From positions 1 through 42,782 of the forward strand of contig JAGBCD010000022.1 in assembly GCA_017938155.1 (NCBI GenBank): 42,782 nt of DNA, in the 5' to 3' direction. Shown here piece after piece: positions 17,732 through 27,927 of the stretch (within the stretch, counting starts at the first letter, position 1; every line of letters starts with the position of its first letter). The notes beneath the pieces were generated by a model. That model did no database searches. It was not told the origin of the DNA and saw nothing but the letters and a program-made list of their open reading frames with translations. Source of the stretch: Paludibacteraceae bacterium. Lineage in GTDB: Bacteria > Bacteroidota > Bacteroidia > Bacteroidales > Paludibacteraceae. The position numbers and the translations under genes were made by a program.

Positions 17732-19372
17732 CTATTTTATGATTGTGCAACCAGTGCAAGGTTTCATTTGTTTGAAAAAGTCGTTACCTTTGTCATCCAC
17801 CAATATGAATGCAGGGAAATCAACTACTTCTATTTTCCAAATGGCTTCCATACCCAATTCAGGATATTCAACACATTCGATAGACTTGATATTGTTTTGT
17901 GCCAAGATGGCTGCAGGTCCACCGATAGAGCCCAAGTAGAATCCGCCATGTTTTTGACATGCGTTGGTTACATCTATCGAACGGTTGCCTTTAGCAAGCA
18001 TAATCAAGCTACCTCCATTTGCTTGGAATTCATCCACATATGGATCCATACGTCCTGCTGTGGTCGGTCCCATACTGCCACATGCCATTCCCGCAGGTGT
18101 TTTTGCAGGGCCAGCATAGTATATTGGATGGTTCTTGAGATATTCAGGCATTGCTTCACCTGCATCCAGACGTGCTTTAATCTTAGCATGAGCTATATCA
18201 CGACCTACAATAATTGTACCATTCAGACTCAATCGAGTACCTATTGGATATTTGGTCAATATCTTACATACTTCTGTCATTGGTTGATTCAAATCAATAC
18301 AAACAGCATCTCCCTCACCAGCCTCACGTAAATGTTCAGGAATCAAACTTGCAGGATTGCTATCCATTTTTTCAATCCAAATACCGTCTTTATTGATTTT
18401 ACATTTGATGTTACGATCTGCAGAACAGCTTACTCCTAATCCTATAGGACAACTTGCTCCATGACGTGGCAGACGTACTACACGAATATCATGTGCCATG
18501 TATTTACCACCAAACTGCGCACCCAAACCTATCTTGTAGGCCTCTTGCAACAAACGTTCTTCCAATTCTATATCACGGAAAGCACGTCCTGCAGCATTAC
18601 CTGAAGTAGGCAAAGCATCATAGTAATGAGTAGATGCAAGTTTAACGGTCAACAAGTTTTTCTCAGCAGATGTGCCACCTATCACGATTGCAATATGATA
18701 AGGAGGGCATGCTGCTGTTCCTAAACTTTTCATTTTTTCAACCAAGAAAGGAATCAATGTTCCTTCATTTTGGATACGAGCCTTGGTTTCTTGATACAAA
18801 TAGGTTTTATTGGCAGATCCTCCACCCTTGGTTACACATAGGAAATGGTATTCCATACCTTCTGTCGCTTCAATATCTATTTGAGCAGGTAGGTTGCATT
18901 TTGTATTTACTTCCTCATACATAGTCAAAGGTGCATTTTGACTATAACGCAGATTTTCTTCGGTGTAAGTCTTGTAAACACCCAAAGACAATGCTTCTTC
19001 ATCGCAATATCCAGTCCATACTTGTTGACCTTTTTCTCCATGAATAATAGCAGTTCCAGTATCCTGACATAATGGCAATTTACCTTTGGCAGCAACCTCT
19101 GCGTTACGCAAGAAAGTTAATGCAACATATTTGTCGTTATCACTCGCTTCAGGATCATTCAAAATCTTGGCTACTTGCTCGTTATGTGAGCGACGAAGTA
19201 GAAAACTAACATCTCTAAATGCAGCATTCGCCATCTTTGTCAAACCTTCTTTTTCTACTTTCAAAATAGGATGACCCTCAAAATCTCCTACGGACACATG
19301 GTCTTTAGTTAACAAATAGTACTCAGTCTCGTCCTTGCCAAGCTGAAACATTGGTTCATAATGAAAATCCAT
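17732..19372 (-). CDS. fumA: Class I fumarate hydratase (iron-sulfur)
   Basis: It interconverts fumarate and (S)-malate with a [4Fe-4S] cluster. It has 546 residues, typical of the single-chain class I enzyme. Cluster cysteine C102 lies in LPLCQDTGT, another in [13 protein letters not shown], and the family stretches [28 protein letters not shown] and [14 protein letters not shown] are all present. It is oxygen-sensitive by family. The first gene of the minus-strand run, preceded by a full promoter. In anaerobic Bacteroidales this enzyme usually acts in the reductive branch from oxaloacetate to succinate; direction here is inference. The symbol fumA/fumB is by homology only. Confidence 0.96.
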   Translation of the reverse strand: MDFHYEPMFQLGKDETEYYLLTKDHVSVGDFEGHPILKVEKEGLTKMANAAFRDVSFLLRRSHNEQVAKILNDPEASDNDKYVALTFLRNAEVAAKGKLPLCQDTGTAIIHGEKGQQVWTGYCDEEALSLGVYKTYTEENLRYSQNAPLTMYEEVNTKCNLPAQIDIEATEGMEYHFLCVTKGGGSANKTYLYQETKARIQNEGTLIPFLVEKMKSLGTAACPPYHIAIVIGGTSAEKNLLTVKLASTHYYDALPTSGNAAGRAFRDIELEERLLQEAYKIGLGAQFGGKYMAHDIRVVRLPRHGASCPIGLGVSCSADRNIKCKINKDGIWIEKMDSNPASLIPEHLREAGEGDAVCIDLNQPMTEVCKILTKYPIGTRLSLNGTIIVGRDIAHAKIKARLDAGEAMPEYLKNHPIYYAGPAKTPAGMACGSMGPTTAGRMDPYVDEFQANGGSLIMLAKGNRSIDVTNACQKHGGFYLGSIGGPAAILAQNNIKSIECVEYPELGMEAIWKIEVVDFPAFILVDDKGNDFFKQMKPCTGCTIIK

Positions 19373-19420
19373 AATATCAAAAATTTAATGTGAATAAACA
19401 TTCTAAGTCAATATAGAGCG

Positions 19421-19451
19421 CAAAATTATAAAATAAATTTGATTTTTGCAA
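19421..19451 (-). promoter_or_regulatory. Promoter of the fumarase operon
   Basis: On the minus strand, TAATTTTG (19421-19428) is the -7 element and TTG (19449-19451) lies 20 bases upstream. It probably drives the run from fumarase through mscS, since no later gene has room for a separate promoter except inside its neighbour. Confidence 0.75.
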
Positions 19452-19603
19452 TCAAATAAATGTTTTTTCATAAAAAACACATTTAAATAGACTTATCGTT
19501 TTCAATGTTAATGAGTATCATAATGAAAAATCACTCAGAGATTTAACACAAGTTTTATAAAAAAAAAACAAGCGCAGTAAGATAATTTTACTTATAACAC
19601 AAA

Positions 19604-19635
19604 TTTGGCAATTTCACCTATTTGTAGTATCTTTG
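19604..19635 (+). promoter_or_regulatory. Promoter of the exported lipase-like gene
   Basis: TATCTTTG (19628-19635) with TTTG (19604-19607) 20 bases upstream. The 150 bases between this and the divergent fumarase promoter are AT-rich with homopolymeric A runs and show nothing else. Confidence 0.8.
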
Positions 19636-19668
19636 CGAATTATTAGTTACAAAAGATTTTTATAAAGT

Positions 19669-20946
19669 ATGAAAAGGAACAACAATATACTTGTGGTTGT
19701 ATTTGTCTTTTTGTTTTTTTCAACGACTATTATTAAGGCAAGTACTCTTCAAAGTGATGATTATATTTCATTGCATCCATTAGATACAAACAAACTGCCA
19801 GAGATCATTGAAAAACATCCTAAAAACAACACGATCAAAAGGATGTTAAACAAACCTTCTATGTGGAAACACATTAAGCATTATCTAAATCGTAATCATT
19901 TCTCTGACAAGTCAATAGGCAAATTGTTTAAACTATTGGAACGTAATACCAAAAAACAAATTGTCAAGATACGTTGTACTTATCCTACATCAATCAATGG
20001 AAACGATACCCTATGGGTTTCGGGTAAAATTATCTTGCCTATCAATCGCACATTGAAAGGTATAATTTTAGCGAATCATTACACCATAACATCCAATCAA
20101 GAAGCACCTTCCAATACCACAAATTTTGAAGAAGTTTTTGCATTGAAAGGATATGCTGTATTGATGCCTGATTATATCGGTTATGGCACCACCGCGTCTC
20201 TTGCCCATCCATACCTGCATTGGCAAAGTTCAGCTCAAACGACTATTGATTTATTATTACATGCCACTCAACTTCTTGATTATTACGAATATCAATATCA
20301 AAACAATCTCATCATTTTTGGTTATTCACAAGGAGCTGCAGTAGCATTAGGGGTAACCAAATTGTTGGAACAAAATTCACTTCCTTACACAATAGACCAA
20401 CTGTATGCAGGTGCTGGTCCATATGATGTAGCTGGCACATACGATTATAGTGTTCAGGTAGATAGTATTGGCATTCCTACTGCCATTCCTATGATAGTAA
20501 TGGGTATGAGCGAAGCATATGGGTTGGGATTAAAAAAACAAGACTTTCTTCAAGAACCATTACTCAGTAACTTTGACAACTGGATTACGTCTAAAACATA
20601 CACTCTCAATGAGATACAATCATTTTTTTCGAGCAACAGATTGTCTGATTTGATGACGCCACAAGCTTTGGATAAAACGTGTCCAGAAACGGCAAAATTG
20701 TACAAAGCAATGCTAAATAGTTCACTGATTGATTATGTCCCAAAATGTCCTGCGTATTTTTTTCACAGTATTGAGGATGATATGGTTCCAATCATCAACA
20801 CGAGACATTTGCAACAACATATTCACTCAATAACAGATACAACAACTATCCACGAACAATCTAAAATTGAATTTCACACCCCCTCTGCAGGTTCTCATAT
20901 GTCAGCATGTATTGATTTTGTTTCACAAGTCTATATTAAACTCTGA
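19669..20946 (+). CDS. Exported alpha/beta-hydrolase, secretory lipase-like
   Basis: A 425-residue hydrolase with an N-terminal signal peptide (hydrophobic ILVVVFVFLFFSTTIIKA). The alpha/beta-hydrolase landmarks are the strand and turn MPDYIGYGTT, the nucleophile elbow GYSQGAA (GxSxG, serine near residue 224), the acid region FFHSIEDDMVP and a late histidine in GSHMSACID. Together these resemble the secretory lipase (LIP) family, which hydrolyses ester bonds of lipids or acylated sugars. The substrate is not evident; an esterase on acylated polysaccharide is equally possible. No lipobox is seen, so periplasmic or secreted. It has its own promoter; rel follows after 69 bases with a separate promoter. 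Confidence 0.78.
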   Translation: MKRNNNILVVVFVFLFFSTTIIKASTLQSDDYISLHPLDTNKLPEIIEKHPKNNTIKRMLNKPSMWKHIKHYLNRNHFSDKSIGKLFKLLERNTKKQIVKIRCTYPTSINGNDTLWVSGKIILPINRTLKGIILANHYTITSNQEAPSNTTNFEEVFALKGYAVLMPDYIGYGTTASLAHPYLHWQSSAQTTIDLLLHATQLLDYYEYQYQNNLIIFGYSQGAAVALGVTKLLEQNSLPYTIDQLYAGAGPYDVAGTYDYSVQVDSIGIPTAIPMIVMGMSEAYGLGLKKQDFLQEPLLSNFDNWITSKTYTLNEIQSFFSSNRLSDLMTPQALDKTCPETAKLYKAMLNSSLIDYVPKCPAYFFHSIEDDMVPIINTRHLQQHIHSITDTTTIHEQSKIEFHTPSAGSHMSACIDFVSQVYIKL

Positions 20947-20967
20947 TTATAAAAAAAAACTTTGCTC

Positions 20968-20998
20968 TTGCATATGTACAAAAAATATACTACCTTTG
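20968..20998 (+). promoter_or_regulatory. Promoter of the rel operon
   Basis: TACCTTTG (20991-20998) with TTG (20968-20970) 20 bases upstream; start near 21003, giving a leader of only about 13 bases before the ATG at 21016. It probably drives the nine-gene run to 34248. Confidence 0.83.
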
Positions 20999-21015
20999 CG
21001 GGCTGAAATTGGATT

Positions 21016-22776
21016 ATGGAAACGAGTATCTTTACACCAGCTGAAGAGATGATGATAGAGCGTGAGTTTAATGCGCTCTTGGATGATTATGCCAACACCG
21101 TGCATCGCCAGAAAATAGAAATCATCACGAAAGCTTTTCAATTTGCAAATCAAGCACACAAAGGCGTTAGACGACTTAGTGGTGAGCCCTATATCATGCA
21201 TCCATTGGCAGTTGCAAGGATTGTGGTGAAAGAAATAGGTTTGGGTAGCACAAGCATTTGTGCTGCATTGCTGCACGATGTGGTAGAAGATACTGAATAT
21301 TCCGTAGAGGACATTGCACATCAGTTTAATCCCAAGATTGCAAAGATCGTGGAGGGTTTGACCAAGATTAGTGGTGGTGTTTTTGGAAACAAAGCTAGTA
21401 AGCAAGCAGAGAACTTCCGCAAGTTGTTGTTGACTATGTCAGAGGATATCCGTGTGATACTCATCAAAATTGCTGATAGGTTACACAATATGCGAACTCT
21501 CTCTGCACAATCTGCGGAGAAACAGCGAAAGATAGCTAACGAGACCCAATACATCTATGCTCCTTTGGCAAATAGATTGGGGCTTTTTCCTATCAAATCT
21601 GAACTGGAGAACTTAAGTTTTAAATATGAATTTCCTGAAAAGTACAAGGAAATTGAGGCTAAGTTGGCAGAAGTCAAAGAGCGTGAGTTGGCAAACTTTG
21701 ATCAGTTTGTGATTCCGATTCAAATGAAGATGCGTGAGTTAGGGTATCGTTTTACTATCACAGCTCGACTGAAATCGGTATATTCTATTTGGCGTAAGAT
21801 GCAAGCCAAGCATATTCCTTTTGAGGATGTGTATGATTTGCAGGCAGTACGTATTATTTTTCATCCGAATGATGCCACTTCTGAGAAAGATCAATGTTGG
21901 ACTATCTATTGTGCTATTACAGAAATTTATAGCCCCCACCCCGAGCGTATTCGAGATTGGATTAGTACGCCAAAGATGAATGGATATGAAGCTTTGCATG
22001 TCACTGTAATGGGACAACGTGGACAGTGGGTAGAGGTGCAAATACGCACCGAACGTATGCATGAGTTGGCTGAGCATGGTTTAGCTGCACATTGGAAATA
22101 TAAATCAGGCGTAGATGATGACTCGGAATTGGACAAATGGCTGAGAGGTATCAAAGAGATTTTAGCCCATCCAGAACCAGATGCAATGGCATTTTTGGAC
22201 ACGTTCAAATTAAATCTCTTTGCACACGAAGTCTTTGTGTTTACCCCTGCAGGAGATATAAAGATTATGCCTATGGGGGCAACTGTATTAGATTTTGCAT
22301 ATTCTTTGCATACTGAATTGGGGCCTAAGTGTATTGGAGCAAAGGTCAATCATAAGATGATGCCTATCAGTTATGTATTACAATCGGGGGACCAAATAGA
22401 GGTGCTAACGTCCAATTCACAAAAACCAGAACACGAGTGGTTGAACATGGTAATTACTGCCAAAGCGCAGACAGCTATCAAGCGTTATTTCCATAAGTTG
22501 TCACCCAATCAAAATATAGAAGATACAACCAAACCATTTATAGTAAATCTGGAAGTTCGGGGAGAAGATAAATTTGGAATTGTTATGAAGATATTGAGCA
22601 TTATTACCGAACAACTGCATTTGAATATGCGTGACATGCATGTTACCTCCAATGATGGTTGGTTCGACTGCTCTATTATTGTACAAGTATATAAAGAAAC
22701 CATCGCAGAAAAGATGTGTAGTGAATTAAGAAGTATTCCTGGCATCACATCTGTCAATCGTACTGATACTAAATAA
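21016..22776 (+). CDS. rel: Bifunctional (p)ppGpp synthetase/hydrolase, Rel/SpoT family, lacking the helical/RIS region
   Basis: It makes and degrades the alarmone (p)ppGpp. The hydrolase HD domain is intact (H62, H87-D88 in ALLHDVVEDT, D154 in IADRLHN). The synthetase domain is intact (RLKSVYSIWRKM, DVYDLQAVRI, MNGYEALHVT, EVQIRTERMHELAEHG). The TGS domain is at ~405-468 (VFVFTPAGDIKIMPMGAT, HTELGPKCIGAKV) and the ACT domain at ~507-583. The protein is 586 residues; long Rel/SpoT proteins are normally 700-750. The shortfall lies between KAQTAIKRYF (~482-492) and the ACT domain: the alpha-helical domain and the zinc-finger/RIS domain that contacts 23S rRNA are missing, with no stop or frameshift. 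Start at 21016, first gene of its operon. Confidence 0.95.
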   Translation: METSIFTPAEEMMIEREFNALLDDYANTVHRQKIEIITKAFQFANQAHKGVRRLSGEPYIMHPLAVARIVVKEIGLGSTSICAALLHDVVEDTEYSVEDIAHQFNPKIAKIVEGLTKISGGVFGNKASKQAENFRKLLLTMSEDIRVILIKIADRLHNMRTLSAQSAEKQRKIANETQYIYAPLANRLGLFPIKSELENLSFKYEFPEKYKEIEAKLAEVKERELANFDQFVIPIQMKMRELGYRFTITARLKSVYSIWRKMQAKHIPFEDVYDLQAVRIIFHPNDATSEKDQCWTIYCAITEIYSPHPERIRDWISTPKMNGYEALHVTVMGQRGQWVEVQIRTERMHELAEHGLAAHWKYKSGVDDDSELDKWLRGIKEILAHPEPDAMAFLDTFKLNLFAHEVFVFTPAGDIKIMPMGATVLDFAYSLHTELGPKCIGAKVNHKMMPISYVLQSGDQIEVLTSNSQKPEHEWLNMVITAKAQTAIKRYFHKLSPNQNIEDTTKPFIVNLEVRGEDKFGIVMKILSIITEQLHLNMRDMHVTSNDGWFDCSIIVQVYKETIAEKMCSELRSIPGITSVNRTDTK

Positions 22777-22790
22777 TTATAAATAAGCGT

Positions 22791-23864
22791 ATGAAAAAGA
22801 GTCTTTTATTGTTTGTGAGCATGTTTATAGCGCTTGCTACGTTCGCTCAAAAGCCTGTAATTACCTTTACTAAAACGACACATGATTTTGGTCAAATCAA
22901 TGAGGTAGACGGCAGAGTTACTACAATCTTTGAATTTAAGAACGAAGGTATGGTTCCTTTGATTCTTAATAGTGTTCGCGCAAGTTGCGGATGTACCACA
23001 CCTAAGTGGACCAAAGAACCAATAGAGCCAGGAGCTAAAGGACAGATTACAGTTACGTATAATCCTAATGGTCGTCCAGGACGCTTTCAAAAAACTATTA
23101 CTGTCAACAGTAATGCGCCTGTTGTAAAACTGACCATTCGTGGTGAAGTGATTCCAAGAAATGCTAAACCAGTAGATAACTATCCTATAGCTATGGGTAA
23201 TCTAAATCTAAAAAGCAAAACGCTTGATTTAGGTACCATTGTTAAGGGTAAAATGGTACAAAAATCATTGGCATACACAAACAAGACACCTAATAATGTT
23301 CACGTTGAATTGGTTACAGAAAATACTACCTCTTATATGGCTGTAATGCCTTCGTTGGTAGATGTGGCTAATAAACAAGTGGGTGAATTCCAAGTTGTAT
23401 TTGATTCTGAAAAATGTCCACTTTATGGTCCTATAGAAACACCTATCTTCTTTGCTGTTGACCCATCAAAAGAAAATACTACTCAGTATTCATTCTTGCT
23501 CAAAGCAAATATAGTGGAGGACTTTAGTGAACTTACCCCTGAACAAATGGCACAAGCGCCAATAGCAGAAATTGCACATCAAATTGATTTAGGTGAGATA
23601 CCAGCAAATAAGAAAGTAAAAAAACAATTGCAAATCAAGAATGTTGGTTTCAGTCCTCTTGCTGTTAGACGCGTATATTCAGCAGCCAAAGAACTCAAGT
23701 TAACTGCACCTAAACAACTCAAGAGTGGTAAAAAGGGAAGCATTTCGATGGAAATCAACACTACCCAACTCAATCCTGGTCAATACAAACGTATCATCAA
23801 ACTTATAACCAATGACCCTAAAGCACCAGTACAAGATATTATGGTCATTTGGGTAGTTAAGTAA
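22791..23864 (+). CDS. DUF1573 exported protein
   Basis: A 357-residue exported protein: signal peptide MKKSLLLFVSMFIALATFAQ, then about three immunoglobulin-like repeats related to ASH/Hydin-type domains (residues ~24-112, ~130-225, ~245-355). The DUF1573 hallmark is clear in the first: FTKTTHDFGQI, FEFKNEGMVPLIL and ASCGCTTPKWTKEPIEPG. The C-terminal repeat ends with IIKLITNDPKAPVQDIMVIWVVK. The function is unknown; these domains usually act as binding or envelope-structural modules. It is 14 bases after rel and 22 before meaB, so co-transcribed. Confidence 0.9.
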   Translation: MKKSLLLFVSMFIALATFAQKPVITFTKTTHDFGQINEVDGRVTTIFEFKNEGMVPLILNSVRASCGCTTPKWTKEPIEPGAKGQITVTYNPNGRPGRFQKTITVNSNAPVVKLTIRGEVIPRNAKPVDNYPIAMGNLNLKSKTLDLGTIVKGKMVQKSLAYTNKTPNNVHVELVTENTTSYMAVMPSLVDVANKQVGEFQVVFDSEKCPLYGPIETPIFFAVDPSKENTTQYSFLLKANIVEDFSELTPEQMAQAPIAEIAHQIDLGEIPANKKVKKQLQIKNVGFSPLAVRRVYSAAKELKLTAPKQLKSGKKGSISMEINTTQLNPGQYKRIIKLITNDPKAPVQDIMVIWVVK

Positions 23865-23886
23865 TATACATTTTTGAGTATCAACC

Positions 23887-24978
23887 ATGAAACATCCAGA
23901 AAACGATAAAGCATACAAAGGTTTAGTCGTTAATAACGGAGTGGAAAACCTACCACAAGTTAATCCTTTTGCGACATTTAGAAGAAAAAAGGTCTTGCTA
24001 CCAGCAGAAGAATATGTAGAAGGTATCTTGAAGGGGGATATTACAAAGTTGAGTCAAGCTGTAACATTGGTTGAGAGTAACCTACCCTCTGACCAAATCG
24101 TAGCACAAAAAGTGATTGAACTTTGTTTACCTTATGCCGGCAACTCAATTAGATTGGGTATCACGGGTGTTCCTGGAGCAGGTAAATCTACTTTTATAGA
24201 AGCATTGGGTACCGAGTTGTGTCATGCAAACAAAAAATTGGCAGTACTTGCTATTGACCCAAGTTCAGAGAGAAGCAAAGGTAGTATATTGGGAGATAAA
24301 ACACGTATGAATGAATTATCTACTACACAGAATGCATTCATACGTCCTAGTCCATCGGCAGGAAGTCTTGGCGGTGTGGCGCGAAAAACCAGAGAAACTA
24401 TTATATTGTGTGAAGCAGCTGGATATGACACCATCATCGTAGAAACAGTCGGTGTTGGTCAAAGTGAAACTGCAGCACATTCAATGGTAGATTTTTTCCT
24501 TTTACTTCAAGTAACAGGAACTGGTGATGAATTGCAGGGTATCAAACGTGGCATTATGGAAATGGCGGATGGCATTGCTATAAATAAATGCGATGGCAGC
24601 AATGTTGAAAAAGCGCAAGCCGCCAAAGTAAGTTTCAAGAATGCATTGGCTCTATTCCCTCCTACCGAGAGTGGATGGAAACCATATGCGGAAACTTGTT
24701 CTGCCAAAGATAAAACGGGAATACTCAATGTGTGGAAAATGGTAGAAGATTATATCGCATTTACAAAGGCAAACGGGTTCTTTGATTATAGAAGAAACCA
24801 ACAAGCCAAGTATTGGATGTATGAAACAATCAATTCGTCTTTATTGAATGGATTTTATCAGAATCCAGAAATGGAACAACTAATCCAAACTTACGAACAA
24901 CAAGTACTAAATAATAAAATAAGCAGTTTCATAGCTGCACATCAACTTATAGATGCCTATACAAAAAACATCAAATAG
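23887..24978 (+). CDS. meaB: Methylmalonyl-CoA mutase-associated GTPase MeaB (ArgK family)
   Basis: A G3E-family GTPase chaperone that gates delivery and protects the B12 cofactor of methylmalonyl-CoA mutase. It has 363 residues. Walker A GVPGAGKST has Lys100; family stretches follow: AIDPSSERSKGSILGDKTRM, the switch region ETVGVGQSE, and the base-recognition motif NKCDG. The mutase genes themselves are not in the window. Its end overlaps the start of dnaB by 26 bases, suggesting translational coupling of two functionally unrelated proteins. Complete. Confidence 0.95.
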   Translation: MKHPENDKAYKGLVVNNGVENLPQVNPFATFRRKKVLLPAEEYVEGILKGDITKLSQAVTLVESNLPSDQIVAQKVIELCLPYAGNSIRLGITGVPGAGKSTFIEALGTELCHANKKLAVLAIDPSSERSKGSILGDKTRMNELSTTQNAFIRPSPSAGSLGGVARKTRETIILCEAAGYDTIIVETVGVGQSETAAHSMVDFFLLLQVTGTGDELQGIKRGIMEMADGIAINKCDGSNVEKAQAAKVSFKNALALFPPTESGWKPYAETCSAKDKTGILNVWKMVEDYIAFTKANGFFDYRRNQQAKYWMYETINSSLLNGFYQNPEMEQLIQTYEQQVLNNKISSFIAAHQLIDAYTKNIK

Positions 24979-26488
24979 AAAAAAGTCAGGAGCCATCTCT
25001 TTGGAGAGTACCAACCTTGGAAAAATGCCGCCTCAAGCGGTAGAACTTGAGGAAGCGGTATTGGGTGCCTTGTTGATTGAAAAAGATGCGTTTGTCAACG
25101 TTTCTAACTTATTATCTGTAGATACATTCTACAAAGAGCAACATAAATATATCTATCAAGCTATTGTAGAACTGGCCACCAAGGAACTACCTATAGATGT
25201 CTTATCCGTTGCGGAGAAGCTCAAACAACACGGCAATTTAGAAAAAGTAGGCGGTGTACTTTATTTGAGTACCTTAACCCAAAAAGTGGTATCATCTGCC
25301 CATCTAAATTATCATGCTCAAATTGTCCATCAAAAAGCGATGGCAAGGGAGATTATAAAAGTATCTTCCAACTTGATTGAGATGGCATATGATGAGACGC
25401 AAGATGTACAAGATATCATTGATCACGCTGAATCAGAAGTTTTTCAAATCAGTCAACGCAGTCAAAAGAGAGAGGTCACACAAATAGACCCCGTTATTCA
25501 TGAAGCATTGGAACGTATGAAGATTGCCTCCAAAACTGAAGGTAACATCAGTGGTGTACCATCAGGTTTTACTGAATTGGACAAGATTACCAGTGGATGG
25601 CAAAAGTCTGACTTGATTATCATAGCAGCACGCCCTGCTATGGGTAAAACTGCCTTTGTACTTTCAATGGCTAAAAATATAGCTGTGAATTACAAAAAAC
25701 CTGTTGCACTCTTTACTCTTGAGATGAGTAACGTACAGTTGGCCAATCGTCTCATAATGAATGTATGTGAATTGGAGGGAGAGAAAATCAAAACAGGTAA
25801 ATTGTCGGAAGAAGAATGGAACCAATTCTACAAAAAGATACCAGAGTTGATGGGAGCAAAGATTTTTATAGACGACACCCCTTCCCTATCGGTATATGAA
25901 TTGAAATCCAAAGCGAGAAAATTGGTTCAAGAACATAATGTAGAATTGATTATAATTGACTACTTACAATTAATGAATGCGCAAGGTATGAGTTTTGGTA
26001 GTCGTGAGCAAGAGGTAAGTATCATTAGTCGAAATTTAAAAGTCTTGGCCAAAGATTTGGACATACCTATCATAGCTCTATCGCAGCTCAACCGTGGTGT
26101 AGAATCTCGCTCTGGAATAGAAGGTAAAACACCTCAACTTAGTGACCTTCGTGAGTCTGGTGCGATTGAACAAGATGCAGATATGGTTTGCTTTATCCAT
26201 CGACCAGAATACTATCGTATATACAACGATGAGAAGACCAACAAGGACCTTAGAGGATTGGGACAAATAATTGTAGCAAAACACCGTCATGGACGAACTG
26301 ATTCTGTATGGTTGAGATTTAGAGGTATGTATGCCAAGTTTGAAGATGACGTTGTAAATGATGATGAGGTGACAGCTACTGTAGGCAATTACGTACAACG
26401 CCCATCAAGTATGAATCAAATGTCACACAATGGTAGTAATCCTTTTGCAGATGGAGCAAGATTGGATGACGAATATGGAGGAATGTAA
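24953..26488 (+). CDS. dnaB: Replicative DNA helicase DnaB
   Basis: The hexameric 5'-3' helicase of the replication fork. It has 511 residues: a Bacteroidota-type basic N-tail (KTSNRKKSG), the N-terminal primase-interacting domain (from PPQAVELEEAVLGALLIEKDAF), and the RecA-like motor (from residue ~195). Walker A is AARPAMGKTAFV with Lys232, Walker B is IIIDYLQLM, and a later conserved stretch is SQLNRGVESR ... LSDLRESGAIEQDAD. A C-terminal low-complexity tail ends in EYGGM. No intein. The start at 24953 overlaps meaB; a later ATG at 25025 would remove the N-tail and is less likely. An acidic/polar tail is common in the phylum. Confidence 0.97.
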   Translation: MPIQKTSNRKKSGAISLESTNLGKMPPQAVELEEAVLGALLIEKDAFVNVSNLLSVDTFYKEQHKYIYQAIVELATKELPIDVLSVAEKLKQHGNLEKVGGVLYLSTLTQKVVSSAHLNYHAQIVHQKAMAREIIKVSSNLIEMAYDETQDVQDIIDHAESEVFQISQRSQKREVTQIDPVIHEALERMKIASKTEGNISGVPSGFTELDKITSGWQKSDLIIIAARPAMGKTAFVLSMAKNIAVNYKKPVALFTLEMSNVQLANRLIMNVCELEGEKIKTGKLSEEEWNQFYKKIPELMGAKIFIDDTPSLSVYELKSKARKLVQEHNVELIIIDYLQLMNAQGMSFGSREQEVSIISRNLKVLAKDLDIPIIALSQLNRGVESRSGIEGKTPQLSDLRESGAIEQDADMVCFIHRPEYYRIYNDEKTNKDLRGLGQIIVAKHRHGRTDSVWLRFRGMYAKFEDDVVNDDEVTATVGNYVQRPSSMNQMSHNGSNPFADGARLDDEYGGM

Positions 26489-26503
26489 AAAGAATAAATA
26501 AAT

Positions 26504-27904
26504 ATGTTACAAAGAACTGTTATTATTGATGCTCTTAAGAGTACAAAACTCAACCAACCCATTAACGTTAAAGGATGGGTAAGAAGTAAGCGAGGAAATA
26601 AAGCAATTTCGTTCATCGCCTTAAATGATGGTAGTACAATCAAAAATATCCAAATAGTAGTTGATCACAACACCTTCTCTGAAGAGAAACTCAAACCTGT
26701 AACAACGGGTGCTTGCATCAGTGCTACGGGTATTTTGGTGGCAAGTCAAGGAAGCGGACAAGCGGTAGAAATACAACTAACAGAGTTGGAAGTGTATGGG
26801 TCTGCAGATCCAGAAAAATATCCATTGCAGAAGAAGGGATTGAGCATGGAATACCTACGAACCATTGCCCACCTCAGACCTCGTACCAACACTTTTGGTG
26901 CTGTCTTCAGAATAAGACACAACATGGCTATGGCAATACATACATACTTCCACCAACATGGCTATTTCTATTTCCATACGCCTATCATCACTGCAAGTGA
27001 CTGCGAAGGAGCAGGGCAAATGTTTCAAGTAACTACGAAGAATCTATACAATTTGAAGAAAGATGATGATGGTAAAATAGACTATTCAGATGATTTCTTT
27101 GGCAAGCAAACCAGTCTTACTGTAAGTGGGCAATTAGAAGGCGAATTGGCCGCTATGGCATTAGGTAAAATCTACACTTTTGGTCCCACCTTTAGAGCGG
27201 AAAACTCAAATACCCCACGCCACTTGGCTGAGTTTTGGATGATTGAACCTGAAGTTGCTTTCATTCAACAAAAAGAGTTGATGGACTTGGAAGAAGACTT
27301 TATCAAGTATTGTGTAAAATGGGCATTGGACAATTGTATGGATGATCTACAATTCTTGAATCAATTTGTAGATAAGGGTCTTATTGAGCGACTTCAATCT
27401 GTAATCACGACAGACTTTGTACGTCTTACCTATACAGAAGGAATAGAAATTCTTCAACAAGCTATCAAGAATGGTAAGAAATTTGAGTTCCCATGTGCAT
27501 GGGGAGATGATTTGTCTTCAGAACACGAACGTTATTTGGTAGAGGAGCACTTCAAGAAACCTGTTATTATGACCGATTATCCAAAAGAAATCAAGGCTTT
27601 CTATATGAAGATTAATGAGGACAACAAAACCGTTCAAGGTACTGATGTCTTGTTCCCACAAATTGGCGAAATCATTGGTGGTAGTGTTCGTGAAGAGAAC
27701 TTGGACAAATTACAAAGTGAGATTCAACGCCGCAATATTCCAGATAAAGATATGTGGTGGTATCTTGATACCAGACGCTTTGGGGCAGCACCTCATGCGG
27801 GATTTGGTTTAGGATTTGAAAGACTCATGCTCTTTGTAACTGGTATGCAGAACATTCGTGATGTCATTCCTTTCCCACGTACCCCAAAAACAGCTGAATT
27901 TTAA
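26504..27904 (+). CDS. asnS: Asparaginyl-tRNA synthetase
   Basis: It charges tRNA-Asn with asparagine. It has 466 residues: an OB-fold anticodon-binding domain (~15-110: [24 protein letters not shown]), then the class II catalytic domain with motif 2 in [27 protein letters not shown] and motif 3 in [12 protein letters not shown] near the C-terminus. AsnRS rather than AspRS is indicated by the [16 protein letters not shown] form and a single continuous OB-catalytic layout without the bacterial AspRS insertion domain. Presence of AsnRS means direct charging is available. It begins 15 bases after dnaB. No anomalies. Confidence 0.97.
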   Translation: MLQRTVIIDALKSTKLNQPINVKGWVRSKRGNKAISFIALNDGSTIKNIQIVVDHNTFSEEKLKPVTTGACISATGILVASQGSGQAVEIQLTELEVYGSADPEKYPLQKKGLSMEYLRTIAHLRPRTNTFGAVFRIRHNMAMAIHTYFHQHGYFYFHTPIITASDCEGAGQMFQVTTKNLYNLKKDDDGKIDYSDDFFGKQTSLTVSGQLEGELAAMALGKIYTFGPTFRAENSNTPRHLAEFWMIEPEVAFIQQKELMDLEEDFIKYCVKWALDNCMDDLQFLNQFVDKGLIERLQSVITTDFVRLTYTEGIEILQQAIKNGKKFEFPCAWGDDLSSEHERYLVEEHFKKPVIMTDYPKEIKAFYMKINEDNKTVQGTDVLFPQIGEIIGGSVREENLDKLQSEIQRRNIPDKDMWWYLDTRRFGAAPHAGFGLGFERLMLFVTGMQNIRDVIPFPRTPKTAEF

Positions 27905-27927
27905 TAAAACACTATATACACGATAAC

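Noticed and set aside
22400-22776. Frameshift explaining the short Rel protein
   Set aside because: The frame passes cleanly from the TGS domain into a recognisable ACT domain, so the missing region is an in-frame absence.
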